The notes beneath the pieces are model-generated. The model had not been told where the DNA came from. It saw nothing but the letters and a program-made list of their open reading frames with translations, and did no database searches. Positions 21,123 through 35,933 of a stretch of 64,000 nt of DNA are shown here, in pieces. This stretch comes from Pseudoxanthomonas sp. NC8. Lineage in GTDB: Bacteria; Pseudomonadota; Gammaproteobacteria; Xanthomonadales; Xanthomonadaceae. The translations under genes and the position numbers were made by a program. Position 1 is the first letter of the stretch. Every line of letters starts with the position of its first letter. The stretch lies in NCBI GenBank assembly GCA_025232375.1, contig CP060419.1, positions 2,727,001 through 2,791,000 of the forward strand, in the 5' to 3' direction.

Positions 21123-22136
21123 TCACGGCGGTGGCACCCGTTCCAGCAGGGCCGCGACCAGCCGCTCGCCATCCCAGCCCTCGGCCAGGGCCTCGTAGCT
21201 GGGCAGCACGCGATGGCGGAGCACGTCAGGCGCGACCGCGCGTACGTCCTCGGGCGTGACGTAGTCGCGCCCCGCCAGCCAGGCGCGCGCCCGCGCACAG
21301 CGCTCGAGCGCGATCGAACCGCGCGGGCTGGCGCCCCATGCAATGCGGCGCGCGAGTGCAGCGTCGTAGCGTGCCGCGTCGCGCGACGCCAGCACCAGTT
21401 CGATCAGGTAGCGCTCCAGTGCGGGCGCCATATGCAATTCGAGGATCTGTTCGCGCGCGGCGAACACCTGTGCCTGCGGCATGCGCTCGAGCGGCGCGGC
21501 TGGCGCATGCAACGATTGCCGCGCCCGTTCGCGCGCGAGCCGAAGAATCTCCGTTTCCGTGCCCGCATCCGGATAGCCGATCCGCACGTGCATGAGGAAA
21601 CGGTCCAGCTGTGCTTCCGGCAGCGGGAAGGTGCCTTCCTGCTCGATCGGATTCTGGGTGGCCATGACCAGGAACAGCGCCGGCAACGCGTAGGTATGGC
21701 GACCGACCGTGACCTTATGGCGCTCGCCCATCGCTTCCAGCAGTGCGGACTGGACCTTGGCCGGGGCACGGTTGATCTCGTCGGCCAGCAGCAGCGGATG
21801 GAACACAGGGCCGGGCTGGAACTCGAAGCGTCCCTCCTGCGGGCGCCAGACCTCGGTTCCGGTCAGGTCGGCCGGCAGCAGGTCGGGGGTGAACTGGACG
21901 CGGGCGAAATCGGCGTCCAGCTGCGCCGCGAGCGTGCGGATGGCCGTGGTCTTGGCCAGGCCGGGCGCGCCCTCGACCAGCAGGTGGCCATCGGCGAGCA
22001 GCGCGATCAGCAGCCGTTCGACCAGGGCCGACTGGCCGACGATGGCCGCCGAAAGGCTTTCGCGCAGGGACGCGAACGCGGCGTGCAGGACGCCTGCGGG
22101 CGGAGCTTCGGAAACGACGGGAGGCTGAGTGTCCAT
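21123..22136 (-). CDS. MoxR family AAA+ ATPase
   Basis: Intact 337-residue AAA+ ATPase and first gene of the Bat operon. Walker A is GAPGLAKTT (near residue 55), Walker B is LLLADEINRAPAKVQSALLE, sensor 1 lies in LFLVMATQNPIEQEGTFPLP, followed by EAQLDRFLMHVRIGYPD, all hallmarks of MoxR. Lysine appears at the usual Walker A position. MoxR ATPases act as chaperone-like factors for VWA-containing complexes. The whole operon (moxR, DUF58, DUF4381, batA, batB-C, batD) is tightly packed, mostly with 4-base stop/start overlaps. ATG at 22136. Confidence 0.93.
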   Translation of the reverse strand: MDTQPPVVSEAPPAGVLHAAFASLRESLSAAIVGQSALVERLLIALLADGHLLVEGAPGLAKTTAIRTLAAQLDADFARVQFTPDLLPADLTGTEVWRPQEGRFEFQPGPVFHPLLLADEINRAPAKVQSALLEAMGERHKVTVGRHTYALPALFLVMATQNPIEQEGTFPLPEAQLDRFLMHVRIGYPDAGTETEILRLARERARQSLHAPAAPLERMPQAQVFAAREQILELHMAPALERYLIELVLASRDAARYDAALARRIAWGASPRGSIALERCARARAWLAGRDYVTPEDVRAVAPDVLRHRVLPSYEALAEGWDGERLVAALLERVPPP

Positions 22137-22189
22137 GGCCGCATTCTGACCCATCGGCGCCCACCGAGTTCCCGCACTGGATGAACGCC

Positions 22190-22220
22190 GCAAAAGCGGA
22201 CGGGGCCTTTCGGCCCCGTC
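22190..22220 (-). terminator. Rho-independent terminator after pilQ
   Basis: A 9-base perfect stem, GACGGGGCC (22199-22207) with GGCCCCGTC (22212-22220), closed by a four-base loop. On the minus strand, downstream of the pilQ stop, the stem is followed by CGCTTTTG, a short T-run. It separates the pil operon from the downstream moxR-bat operon. Confidence 0.75.
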
Positions 22221-22248
22221 GCTTAGACAGCTTGCGCTCGCTCGCCGG

Positions 22249-24126
22249 TCAGGCGCGCTTCTCGACCCGCATGACCTTGGGGGTCAGGAAGATGAGCAGC
22301 TCGGCCTTTTCCTTGGTACGGCTGGTCTTCTTGAAGAACGCGCCCACGAACGGGACGTTGCCCAGGAACGGCACCTTGGCCACGCTGTTGGCGTCGGTGA
22401 ATTCGTACACGCCGCCGATCACCACGGTCTGGCCGTCGTCCACAAGCACCGCGGTATTGATCTCGCGGGTGGCGATTTCCGGGACCTTGGCCGATGCTGG
22501 TGTCGATATAGCGCAGCACCTCGTCCTTGGTCACGTGGACGGCCATGAACACGCGGTCGTCGCTGGTGATGGTCGGGGTGACCTTCAGCTCGAGCACCAC
22601 GTCCTTGAATTCCACGGTCGGGGTGGGGAAAGCCTGGTTGCCGGCGCCGGTCAGGGTCACATAGCCCACTTCTCGGCCCTGGCGGATGATCGCCTCGCGC
22701 TGGTTGGAAGTCACCACGCGCGGGTTCGACAGGACTTCACCACGCCCTTCCTGCTGCAGCGCCGACAGCTCGATGTCGATGGCGAAGTTGGCACCGAGCA
22801 GGGTGTAGGCCAGCGCACCGACATTCATGCCGCTGGCCGTGGTCGCCGGCAGGTTGAAGTTCAGGCCACCCGGGATGCTGTATTCGCCGTTCTGGATGAT
22901 ATCGACATTGTTCTCGAGCGAGCCGCTGATCACCCGGGTGTTGTTGCCGATCTCGCGGCCCTGCACGCCGAAGCGCGCACCAGGTCACGGGCGAACGAAT
23001 CGGTGGCGATGACGATGCGGCTTTCGATCAGCACCTGGTCGACCGGGCGGTCGATCACGCTGATCAGCTCGCGCATCTGCGCGACCTTCTTCGGGATATC
23101 GCTGATCATCAACGTGTTGGTGCGCTCGTCGGCGACGATGCGACCGCGCGGCGACAGGAAGCCGTTTTATGGTCGTTGCCGTTGCCGCCGCCGCCGCTGC
23201 CGCTGCCCTGATTGCCGATACCCTTGGCCTCGGTCAGTGCCTTGAAGATCGCCGCAGCATTGTGATAGTTGATCTGGATGTAGTCAGTGACCAGGTCGAC
23301 GCGGTTTTCCAGGTCGATGCGCGCGTCTTCCTTGGCCTTCTCGAAGGCCGCCAGCTCGGGCTGAGGCGCAACCCAGATGACGCTGCCATCACGTCGCTTG
23401 TCCAGGCCCTTGGCCCGCAGGACGATATCCATCGCCTGGTCCATGGGAACATTGACCAGCCGCAGGGTCACGTTGCCGGTGACCGTGTCGGACGCCACGA
23501 TGTTCAGGTTGGATTCTTCGGCGATCAACTGCAGGACGGTGCGTACCGGCACGTCCTAAATTGAACGTGACCGGCCGGCCGGAGTAGCCCTGCTTGGCCA
23601 GCCTTACCTGGGCACTGGCCACGGCGGCACCGCTTACCGCACCCACCGCTGCCGCGCCTGCACGCGGCGAAATCTCCACCACGTACTCGTTGCCGGTCTG
23701 GTAGGCCAGCGACTCGTAGTCACCGCGGGTGCTCAACACCAGCTGGGTACCGCCCCCGTAGGACCTGGCGTCGATGCGCTGGACCGGAGTGGCGAAATCG
23801 GTGACGTTGATCGGCCGCTGCAGTTCGGCGGGCAGACTGGCATTGGCCACGTCCACCACCACGCTGCCGTCCTGATTGCGCAGGTCCGGCGCAGCGCCTT
23901 GGCCGTCGAAACGGAGGATCAGCCGACCGGCGCCATCATCACCACGCTTGAAGTCGATCTGGGAAACCTTCGACGGGGCGGCCGCGGTGGCGGCGGCTGG
24001 CGTGGCCGGCGTAGCCGCGACCGCGAGGAAAGGCGTGGTCAGGGCCAGCGCGAGCCCCAGGCCGCAGGCCCGGATGATCTCCGGGCGCCGACAGGTGCGC
24101 AGGCTCTGGGCATTGGAAAAGGTCAT
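22249..24126 (-). CDS. pilQ: Type IV pilus secretin PilQ (frameshifted)
   Basis: Outer-membrane ring through which the type IV pilus passes. A signal peptide (LGLALALTTPFLAVAATP) leads to an AMIN-type peptidoglycan-binding domain (VSQIDFKRGDDGAGRLILRF to NEYVVEISPRAG), then the STN domain (VRTVLQLIAEESNLNIVASD). A secretin N1/NolW domain (ADERTNTLMISDIPKKVAQM) is followed by the secretin core (RGEVLSNPRVVTSNQREAII, TPTITSDDRVFMAVHV, and DDGQTVVIGGVYEFT to VPFLGNVPFVGAFFK). Breaks near 23557 (TAGG where CCAGG gives FQDVPVRTV), 23167, 22983 and 22490. About 625 residues. Last gene of pilMNOPQ. Confidence 0.93.
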
Positions 24127-24141
24127 CGTGCTATCCCCTAA

Positions 24142-24674
24142 TCATTGATCTTCGAGCGCGATGGAGGCCGGACGTTCCAGCCAGCCGCCCGCACCATCCG
24201 GCACCAGTTCAACCAGTTCGATCTTTTCTTCGTGCACCGACGTGACCCGGCCATCACTCTGCCCGGGTAGGCGCCCGGACGGATCCGGTGGGTCACGTGA
24301 TCCGGTGCCATCACCAGGGCGACCAGTCCAGGACCAGCGCCGATGGTGCCGATCATGTCCAGGCTGTCCAGCGGGTACTGCTCGAGCGGCTCCTTGCGCC
24401 GGTTCGGGTCCGGCCGCAGACCGGCACCGCCATCCGGGTTGCTCCAGGCATCGCTGAACGGATCACGCATGTCCTGGGCGGCATATTCGAAAGTCTCGAA
24501 CTGCTGCATCACCGGGAGTGGATCGAGTGGGGGCGCGGGACGCGCACGCACGTCGGCCACCCATTTTTCCAGGTTGGGCGCATCGCCCGGCGTACTGGTC
24601 ACGCTGCGACCACAGGCGCCAAGGCTCAACACCAGCAAAGCCCCCCAGCCAGCGCAGCGCCACGGAGCGGCCAT
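24142..24674 (-). CDS. pilP: Type IV pilus assembly lipoprotein PilP (frameshifted)
   Basis: Inner-membrane lipoprotein linking the PilMNO platform to the PilQ secretin. The lipobox LGAC lies near residue 20 of the ATG start at 24674, followed by GRSVTSTPGDAPNLEKWVAD. The conserved PilP core is clear: LPVMQQFETFEYAAQDMRDP and LDSLDMIGTIGAGPGLVALV. One break near 24265 garbles the last third; the corrected frame reads GQSDGRVTSVHEEKIELVEL and ends GWLERPASIALEDQ with the stop at 24142-24144. About 177 residues. The gene starts 12 bases after pilO. The exact start is moderately certain because an upstream ATG lies in another frame. Confidence 0.9.
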
Positions 24675-24686
24675 TCCGTTCCATGT

Positions 24687-25367
24687 TCATTCACCGCCCC
24701 CATTCGCAGCCGGCTGCCCGGCAGTGGCCGCAGCGGCCTTCTCCTGCTCGGCAATTTCCAGGTCATCGAGATAACGGTAGGTCTTGACGGTGCCGGACAG
24801 CTCCAGCGCACCACCACGCGTGATGGCCTTGCCATCCTTGGGCTGCAGCTGGATGTCGTGCATGGTCAGGATCACCACCCGCGGAAGGGATGCCACGCCA
24901 CTGACGAAGGCACCGAACTGGTGGTAGTTGCCGACCATGCGCAGCGCGATCGGCTTCTCCGCGTAGAACTCCTTGGGAGTTTCCGGCCCCGGCTGGAACA
25001 GCTCATTGGTAAGGCCGCTGGACAGCGCGGTCTGCGAAATGTCGATGATCAGGTCCGGCATTTCCGTCTTGCTCGGCAGCTGCCGCAGCATCTGCTGGAG
25101 GACCTGCTCCATCTGCGCGAGCTGCTGGCGCAACGGCTCGAGGTTGGCGGCCTTGCCCTGCTCGCGCTCGAATTCTTCCCGGAGGCTGGTTTCCTGGCTC
25201 TCGAGTCCTTCCAGTTCCTCGACCTTGCCGCGGACCAGCAGCAGGTAGGCCATGACCAGGATGAACAAAGCCAGCAGCACGCAGAAGACGATCTTCGGCT
25301 GCTGCGGCCATCCACCGATGTTGTTCAGATCGAGATCGCTGAACGCGCTCTTCTTCTTCTGACTCAT
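24687..25367 (-). CDS. pilO: Type IV pilus inner-membrane protein PilO
   Basis: Intact, 226 residues. A short cytoplasmic start (MSQKKKSAFSDLDLNNIGGW) is followed by one transmembrane helix (IVFCVLLALFILVMAYLLLV), a coiled coil (roughly residues 45-90, EELEGLESQETSLREEFE and QQLAQMEQVLQQML), and a ferredoxin-like periplasmic domain (FYAEKPIALRMVGNYHQFGA). PilO pairs with PilN and helps align the machine. The codon run GGLTNEL near 25006 (CCTTACC) is probably a misread CCTGGCC, which would give the usual SSGLANELFQP. The start ATG overlaps the pilN stop as ATGA. Confidence 0.93.
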   Translation of the reverse strand: MSQKKKSAFSDLDLNNIGGWPQQPKIVFCVLLALFILVMAYLLLVRGKVEELEGLESQETSLREEFEREQGKAANLEPLRQQLAQMEQVLQQMLRQLPSKTEMPDLIIDISQTALSSGLTNELFQPGPETPKEFYAEKPIALRMVGNYHQFGAFVSGVASLPRVVILTMHDIQLQPKDGKAITRGGALELSGTVKTYRYLDDLEIAEQEKAAAATAGQPAANGGGE

Positions 25368-26151
25368 GACGCAGGCCTCCCCTCAGTCTGCGCGGCCGGC
25401 TGCTGCGGCTGGGTGGTCTCTACCGGCGGTGCCGACGGTGCGGTGGCGGGAGCCGCCGCGGGTGCGGCCGGCGCCGTGGGCGGAGCTGCCGCCGGGACTG
25501 GTGCGACCTCGCCGGGCGTCGTGCCCGTCGCTGCCGGGCCTGGCTCCACTCCCGGCGCGGTGCCTTCGGCGGTGGCCGCGTTCGGATTGGCCAGCTGCAC
25601 CTTCAGGCTGAAGCTGTAAGGCAGGGTCTGGCTGGCACTGGTGGCAACCGGGGTGTTCTTGTCGTTCTTCTTGACCTCGATGATCGACAGATCCGGCTTG
25701 GTCATCCAGCCAGAGACCTCGAGGTTGCGCATATAGGCGCTGACGCGCGCGTTGGACTGCGCACTGCCCAGCAGGGTCAGCACTTCGCCTTCCTGCTTGA
25801 TCGAATTCAGGGTCACGCCATCCGGAATCGTGCGGACCAGCGAATCGAACAGGTGCACCATCTGCGAACGGTTGGCCTGCAGCTCCTCGATGACCTTCTT
25901 GCGCGCCAGCAAGCGGTCCTTCTTGGCGTCGAGCTCCTTGATCTCCTCGTTCTGCTGCTTGACCTTGGCGATCTCGTCCTGCAGGAACGTGTTGCGACCC
26001 TGCTGGCCGGAGATCTGCTGGTCGTAGTAGAACCAGAGCAGGAACGAGAGCACCACGCCAGCCAGCGCAGCGATGCCCAGCATCCCCTGGAACTCGCGCT
26101 GCCGCTGTTTGCGGCGCTCCGCGCGCCACGGCAGAAGATTGATTCTGGCCA

Positions 26152-26152
<1 letters not shown>
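25364..26152 (-). CDS. pilN: Type IV pilus inner-membrane protein PilN
   Basis: Intact, 262 residues. The N-terminal INLLPWR motif that binds PilM is at residues 4-10. A transmembrane helix follows (MLGIAALAGVVLSFLLWFYY), then a coiled coil (DEIAKVKQQNEEIKELDAKK to VIEELQANRSQMVHLFDSL), then the periplasmic ferredoxin-like domain ending near SFSLKVQLANPN. From about residue 193 on there is a long Ala/Pro/Thr-rich tail with no predicted fold, ending QTEGRPAS. The stop overlaps the pilO start (ATGA) and the ATG shares a base with the pilM stop (TGATG). Confidence 0.93.
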
Positions 26153-27290
<1,138 letters not shown>

Positions 27291-27429
27291 CACCCCCATG
27301 TGCAGGCTGGGATGCCTGTCACGGGTGGCCTCGGCCCACGCCCCTTTCTGCCCCCGGACATTCCCCCTGTGGATGTCCTTGTCTCATCTATACTCTGCGG
27401 CCGCGAAATCTGCAATCGGACCCTTTTCG

Positions 27430-29900
<2,471 letters not shown>

Positions 29901-29985
29901 CGGCAGCCGGCCGGGCGTGGCGGCGTGATTGATCCGTCACGCCGATGCGCTACAGTCGGAGCAGGTTTCCTCGGGGAATGCCGCC

Positions 29986-30635
29986 ATGCATCACGCCCAG
30001 CATCACGCCGAGACCCGCACCCGCGAGCGCCGCCGGCGCCTGGCCCATGAGGCGGCCCGGCTGATGGCGGAAGGCGGCATCCGTGACTTCCATAAGGCCA
30101 AGCTGAAGGCGGCGGCCCGGCTCGGCATCCATGACGACGCCTCGCTGCCGCGCAACCGGGAGATCGAGGATGCGTTGCGCGAGTACCAGCGCATTTTCCT
30201 CGGCGATACACAGGCCCGGTCGCTGCGGCGGCAACGGGAGGCGGCTGCCCGGGCGCTGGAGTTCCTGGCCGACTTCGAGCCGCGACTGGTCGGACCGGTG
30301 CTGGAAGGCACGGCGGATGCGACCTCGCCGGTGATGCTGCACGTCTATGCCGACGACGCGGAAGCGGTGGCGCGCTTCCTCGACGAGCACCGTATTCCGG
30401 CAGAGTCGCGCGAGCGCCAGCTGCGCCTGGACCGCGAGCGCCGCGCCGACTTGCCGGTCTGGCTGTTCAGGGCCGAGGACCTGGCCTTCGACGTGACCGT
30501 GCTGCCGCTGCAGGCACTGCGCCGCAGGCACCGCTGTCCGCGGTAGATGATCGGCCAATGCAGCGCGCCTCGCTGGCCCAGGTGCGGCGGATCCTGGCCG
30601 AGGACGAGATTGCCGCCTACGAAGGCTCCCGCTGA
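29986..30635 (+). CDS. Conserved protein of unknown function (frameshifted near C-terminus)
   Basis: Not assigned to a named family. The first half is strongly basic and helical (ETRTRERRRRLAHEAARLMA, then DFHKAKLKAAARLGI). The middle has an alpha/beta segment (VMLHVYADDAEAVARFLDEH) and AEDLAFDVTVLPLQALRRR, which hints at a compact nucleotidyltransferase-like fold, though this is weak. One break near 30525: the raw frame stops at 30546, but the next frame continues with conserved-looking sequence (MQRASLAQVRRILAEDEIAA) and stops at 30633-30635. Start ATG at 29986. About 216 residues. Downstream of mrcA, possibly independently transcribed. Confidence 0.7.
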
Positions 30636-30701
30636 CGCAGATCGGCACGGTCGCGGCATTGCCATCGCCGGATCCACGCCCGACACCCCGTGTCCGACCA
30701 C

Positions 30702-30730
30702 AAAAAGAAACGCCCCGCATCGCGGGGCGT
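30702..30730 (-). terminator. Rho-independent terminator of gltA
   Basis: A 9-base perfect stem (ACGCCCCGC, 30710-30718, with GCGGGGCGT, 30722-30730) and a three-base loop. Read on the minus strand it is followed by TTCTTTTTG, a good T-tract, 27 bases after the gltA stop. It could also act weakly for the upstream plus-strand gene. Confidence 0.85.
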
Positions 30731-30756
30731 TCCTCGTCGCTGGCGGGCACAGCGCT

Positions 30757-32046
<1,290 letters not shown>

Positions 32047-32288
32047 GGTGTGCGCTCCTCTGTGGGGTAAGCGTCGCACGTCGCGCGGATGCGCCCGGTG
32101 CGGTTGCGAGGGAGTCCGCGGCCACGGCCGCGAAGCCCCGGGATTATCGCATACCCCACAGTCCAGAATCCCTCGGACGGAAGTCGTAGTCCCCTCGCCC
32201 CGGAAATCACGCACGACCTGACGGGCCGCGCCGGTGCGGCCGGAACAGACAATGACTGGTCACACGACCGTGACCGGCGCGCACAGCA

Positions 32289-32314
32289 GAACGGCCGCGC
32301 AAGCGCGGCCGTTC
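32289..32314 (-). terminator. Strong hairpin downstream of rpmE2
   Basis: A 12-base perfect stem, GAACGGCCGCGC (32289-32300) and its complement (32303-32314), with a two-base centre. It lies 50 bases past the rpmE2 stop on the minus strand. The T-run is weak, so it may be a stabilising hairpin or partial terminator. The 32047-32363 stretch between gltA and rpmE2 otherwise shows no gene. Confidence 0.6.
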
Positions 32315-32363
32315 CGGCGTCATCGGCATCCGCACCGCCCGAGGGACGATGCGGAGACAGGAC

Positions 32364-32612
32364 TCAGCGTGCGTAGCGACGCTGGAACTTGTCGATGCGG
32401 CCGCTGGTGTCCATGACCTTGTGCTTGCCCGTGTAGAACGGGTGCGAGGCCGAGGAGATTTCGATCTTCACCAGCGGGTATTCGTTGCCGTCTTCCCACT
32501 TCACGGTTTCCTTGGCGCCGCCGGCGAGGGTCGAGCGGGTCAGGATCTTGAAATCGGAGGTGACGTCGTGGAAGACGACTTCGCGGTAATCGGGATGGAT
32601 GCCGGCCTTCAT
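32364..32612 (-). CDS. rpmE2: 50S ribosomal protein L31 type B
   Basis: Intact 82-residue ribosomal protein. It begins [19 protein letters not shown] and contains [20 protein letters not shown] and [20 protein letters not shown], the universal L31 HPF(Y/F)TG motif. The zinc-binding CxxC residues of type A L31 are absent, so this is the zinc-free type B form, which in many bacteria replaces the zinc form under zinc limitation. No Zur box was recognised upstream, and in this lineage type B is often the main L31. ATG at 32612; a second ATG three codons upstream is less likely. Confidence 0.94.
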   Translation of the reverse strand: MKAGIHPDYREVVFHDVTSDFKILTRSTLAGGAKETVKWEDGNEYPLVKIEISSASHPFYTGKHKVMDTSGRIDKFQRRYAR

Positions 32613-32713
32613 GGCGCACACCTACTGAGCAGTTGACGGAACAGAGCCCGGCATTCTAGCGGCCTCGGCGCCCCAAGCGCAAGACCGGGAGCCGGGCTGA
32701 CCGGGGCAACCGG

Positions 32714-33656
32714 TCAGGCTGCGGCCAGGGCGGCCTGTACCCGGGCCTCGAACCGGGCCTGATCGTAACGCAGCAGGATCCGGGCGTTGTCCGCTGCGCC
32801 GGTCTGCCGGTTCCAGTCCACAACGGTCATGCCGCGGGCCAACCCGCCCCCGGTCTCCACCGCCAGCGGCCGCTCGACATGCTCCAGCGCGCCTTCCGGC
32901 TCCAGTGCCTGAGGCCATGGTAAGGGCGTCGGCGGAATGCCACAGCTCGCCGCGGCGGTCCTCCGACCACAGCCGGGTCTGCCGCGAAATCGCCTCGTAG
33001 AACCGCGCCCGAGGCGAGTCCGCCGCCAGCCAATCCTCGGCCCGGCGATGGTGGAAGCCATGCGCGATGGTCGCTTCCCAGTCAGCCAGGTCGTAGTCCG
33101 GGAACCCCGACAGGACCACGTGGGCCGACTCCGGGTCGAAGCCGACGTTGAATTCCGCCACTGGAGTGATGTTGCCGTGGCCGGTCACCGCACCGCCCAT
33201 CACCACCAGGCGCGCCACGCGCTGCGGCAGGGTCGGATCCAGGCGCAGCGCCGGGGCAAGGTTGGTCAGTGGGCCTGGGGCGACCAGCAGCAGGCGCCCG
33301 GCGTGTTCGTGCGACAGGCGCAGGATCGCCAGCGCGGCATGTTCGCCGGTCGCGGCCCCGACCGGGTCGGGATAGCCGATGTCACCAAAGCCGTCGCGAC
33401 CGTGCACATGCGCGGCGTCCTCGCGCGGTGCGTGCACCAGCGGCCCTTCGCAACCCGGAAACACGGGCACGTCCGGACGGCCGACCACTTCGCGCAGCTT
33501 CAGCGCGTTGCGGACCGTATGGCCGAGGCCGACGTTGCCCGCGGCGATCGTCAGGCCCACCACGTCGTGGGCATCGGAATCGAACGCCATCAGCAGCGCC
33601 AGCGCGTCATCGACGCCAGGGTCGGTGTCGATCAGCAGCGGGATCTTTTCGCTCAT
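32714..33656 (-). CDS. Inosine-uridine preferring nucleoside hydrolase family protein (frameshifted)
   Basis: Cytoplasmic nucleoside hydrolase, about 313 residues, which splits the N-glycosidic bond of ribonucleosides. The calcium-binding DTDPGVDDALALL motif is at residues 9-21. Other family stretches: GLTIAAGNVGLGHTVRNALK, PVFPGCEGPLV, LVAPGPLTNLAPALRL, VARLVVMGGAVTGHGNITPV and AEFNVGFDPESAHVVLS. One break near 32915, where reading CCAGG at GGTAAGG restores the frame and the C-terminus (VERPLAVETGGGLARGMTVV). Substrate preference (purine or pyrimidine) is not clear. Same strand as recG, 88 bases downstream of it. Confidence 0.9.
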
Positions 33657-33744
33657 GCGGGACTCGTGCGGAGGGGGCTGGCCAGTGTCGCCATTCCCCG
33701 GGGATCGGGCAACGCGATCGGGCGAGGCGGCTGGGCAAGGCAAG

Positions 33745-35887
33745 TCAGGCCGCGGCGTAGCGCGCCGCGCCGCCGACCCAGCGCGCGACCACCCGGTCCG
33801 CCACCTCGGGGAACTGCGCCAACAAGCGCTCGGCCAGCGCATGCACCTGCGGCAGCAGGCCGGCATCGCGTGCAAGGTCGGCGATGCGGAACGCGGTAAG
33901 GCCTGTCTGGCGGGTGCCGAGCAGCTCGCCCGGACCACGCAGCTGCAGGTCCTTTTCGGCGATGACGAAGCCGTCGCCGGTCTGGCGCAGCACGTCCAGC
34001 CGCTGCCTTAGTGGGGCCGACAGCGGCGCTGGTACAGCAGCACGCAACTGGACGCGGCCGCGCCACGGCCGACCCGCCCCCGCAGCTGGTGCAGCTGTGT
34101 AAGGCCGAGCCGCTCGGCGTTCTCGACGATCATCAGCGACGCGTTGGGCACGTCCACGCCGACCTCGATCACGGTGGTCGCGACCAGCAGGTCCAGCGCG
34201 CCGTCCTTGAACGCGCGCATCGTCGCCTGCTTTTCCGACGCCTTCATCCGGCCGTGGACCAGACCCACGCGCACGCCCGGCAACTGCTGCGAAAGCTGCT
34301 CGAAGGTGCGCTCGGCCGCCTGCGCCTGCAGCTTCATGCCCTGCCCCGGCTTGCCGTCCTCCTCGGCCTCCTCGATCAGGGTACAGACCCAGTACGCCTG
34401 CCGACCCTCGGCGCAGGCCGCGCGGATCCGCTCGACCAGCTCGGGCCGGCGCTCGGCGCTGACCGCCACCGTGGTCACCGGGGTGCGGCCCGGTGGCAGC
34501 TCGTCGATCGCCGACACGTCCAGGTCGGCGTAGGCAGTCATCGCCAGCGTGCGCGGAATGGGCGTGGCGGTCATCACCAGCTGGTGCGGCACGTGGCCAT
34601 GCGTGGGTCCCTTGTCGCGCAACGTAAGGCGCTGCTGCACCCCGAAGCGGTGCTGCTCGTCGACGATCATAAAAGTGCAGGTCGTGGAAGGCCACGCCCC
34701 TCCTGCATCAGGGCATGGGTGCCGACCACTACCTGCGCCGCGCCTGAAGCCACCTCGGCCAACGCCTGCGTGCGCGCCTTGCCGGTGACCTTGCCGGCCA
34801 GCCACGCAACGCGGATGCCGAGCGGCTCCAGCCACGCGCGCAGGTTGGTAAGGTGCTGCTCGGCAAGCAGCTCGGTCGGCGCGGCCAGCGCGACCCCAGC
34901 AACCGCGCTCCACCGCCAGCGTGGCGGCCAGTGCCGCGACCACGGTCTTGCCCGAGCCCACGTCGCCCTGCACCAGCCGCTGCATCGGGCTTGCCAAAGC
35001 TGGTAAGGTCGGCACGCACCTATGGGCGAACACGCGCCGCTGCGCGCCGGTGAGTGCGAACGGCAGCTGGTCCAGCAGGCGCTCCGCAAGCACCCCGGAC
35101 CATCCAGCGCGCACGCATGCAGCGCCTGCTGCGCCAGCCGCTGGCGGCGCAGGCTCAGGTGGTGGGCGAGAAGTTCCTCCAGCGTAAGGCGTCGCTGCGC
35201 CGGATGGGTACCGCCCGCCAGCGCGGTAAGGTCGGCACCGGGTGGCGGCCGATGCAGCAGCAGCAGCGATTCACGCAGGCCGGGCAGGCCGGCGATCCCG
35301 GGCAATGCGCTCGGCAGCAGCTCCAGCGCGGCCGCCTCGGGCAACAGGTCGAGCGCCTGCCCGATAAGGCGCCGCAGGGTCGCCGGACCGACGCCTTCGA
35401 CCGCCGGATAGACCGGATCGAGCGAATCGCCCAACGACGGCTCCTCGTCGTCGCCGAGCACGCGGTAGCTGGGGTGCACGATCTCCAGCCCATGCTGGCC
35501 CGGTCGCGGCGTGCCGAAGCAGCGCAGCCGCACGCCGGGCCGGAACTGCGCCGCCTGCGCCGCGCGGAAGTGGAAGAAGCGCAGCACCGGGGTGGCATGC
35601 GAACCGTCGCCGACGGCCACGCGCAGCACCGGCCGGTAGCGGAAGCCGCGCTCGACCGCCTCCACCGTGGCGTCCACCTGCGCCGGCACGCCGGATTGCA
35701 GCTCGCGGATCGGGGTCAGCCGGGTACGGTCCTCGTAGCGCAGCGGCAGGTGCAGCCACAGGTCCTGCACCGAGCACAGGCCACGCGCCGCCAGCTTTTC
35801 GGCAACGCTGGCCCCGACGCCGCGCAACGCCGACAGCGGCATGGCACCACCGGCCAGCGCCGGAGCGGCCGCACGCGATGTCTTCAC
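33745..35887 (-). CDS. recG: ATP-dependent DNA helicase RecG (frameshifted)
   Basis: Branch-migration helicase acting on stalled forks and Holliday junctions, about 714 residues. The wedge/OB domain starts PLSALRGVGASVAEKLAARG and includes LHLPLRYEDRTRLTPIREL. The helicase core has QRLVQGDVGSGKTVVAALAA (Walker A), FMIVDEQHRFGVQQR (Walker B, DEQH), VMTATPIPRTLAMTAYADLD, and VATTVIEVGVDVPNASLMIV. The C-terminus has LHQLRGRVGRGAA and DGFVIAEKDLQLRGPGELLG. Breaks at about 35103, 35035, 34990, 34900, 34685 and 34013. The GTG start at 35887 fits the usual RecG N-terminal length; ATG at 35842 is the alternative. Follows ridA and spoT. Confidence 0.92.
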
Positions 35888-35933
35888 GCGCGCGCGCACC
35901 ACGCCGGGATCCGGCCCGCCCAGCCGCGCGTGC

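Noticed and set aside
22249-24126. Several short consecutive frames in the pilQ region as separate small genes.
   Set aside because: Joined in order they reproduce the AMIN, STN and secretin domains of one PilQ.
32613-32621. Earlier ATG three codons upstream for L31.
   Set aside because: Type B L31 proteins begin at MKA-IHP; the shorter start fits the family.
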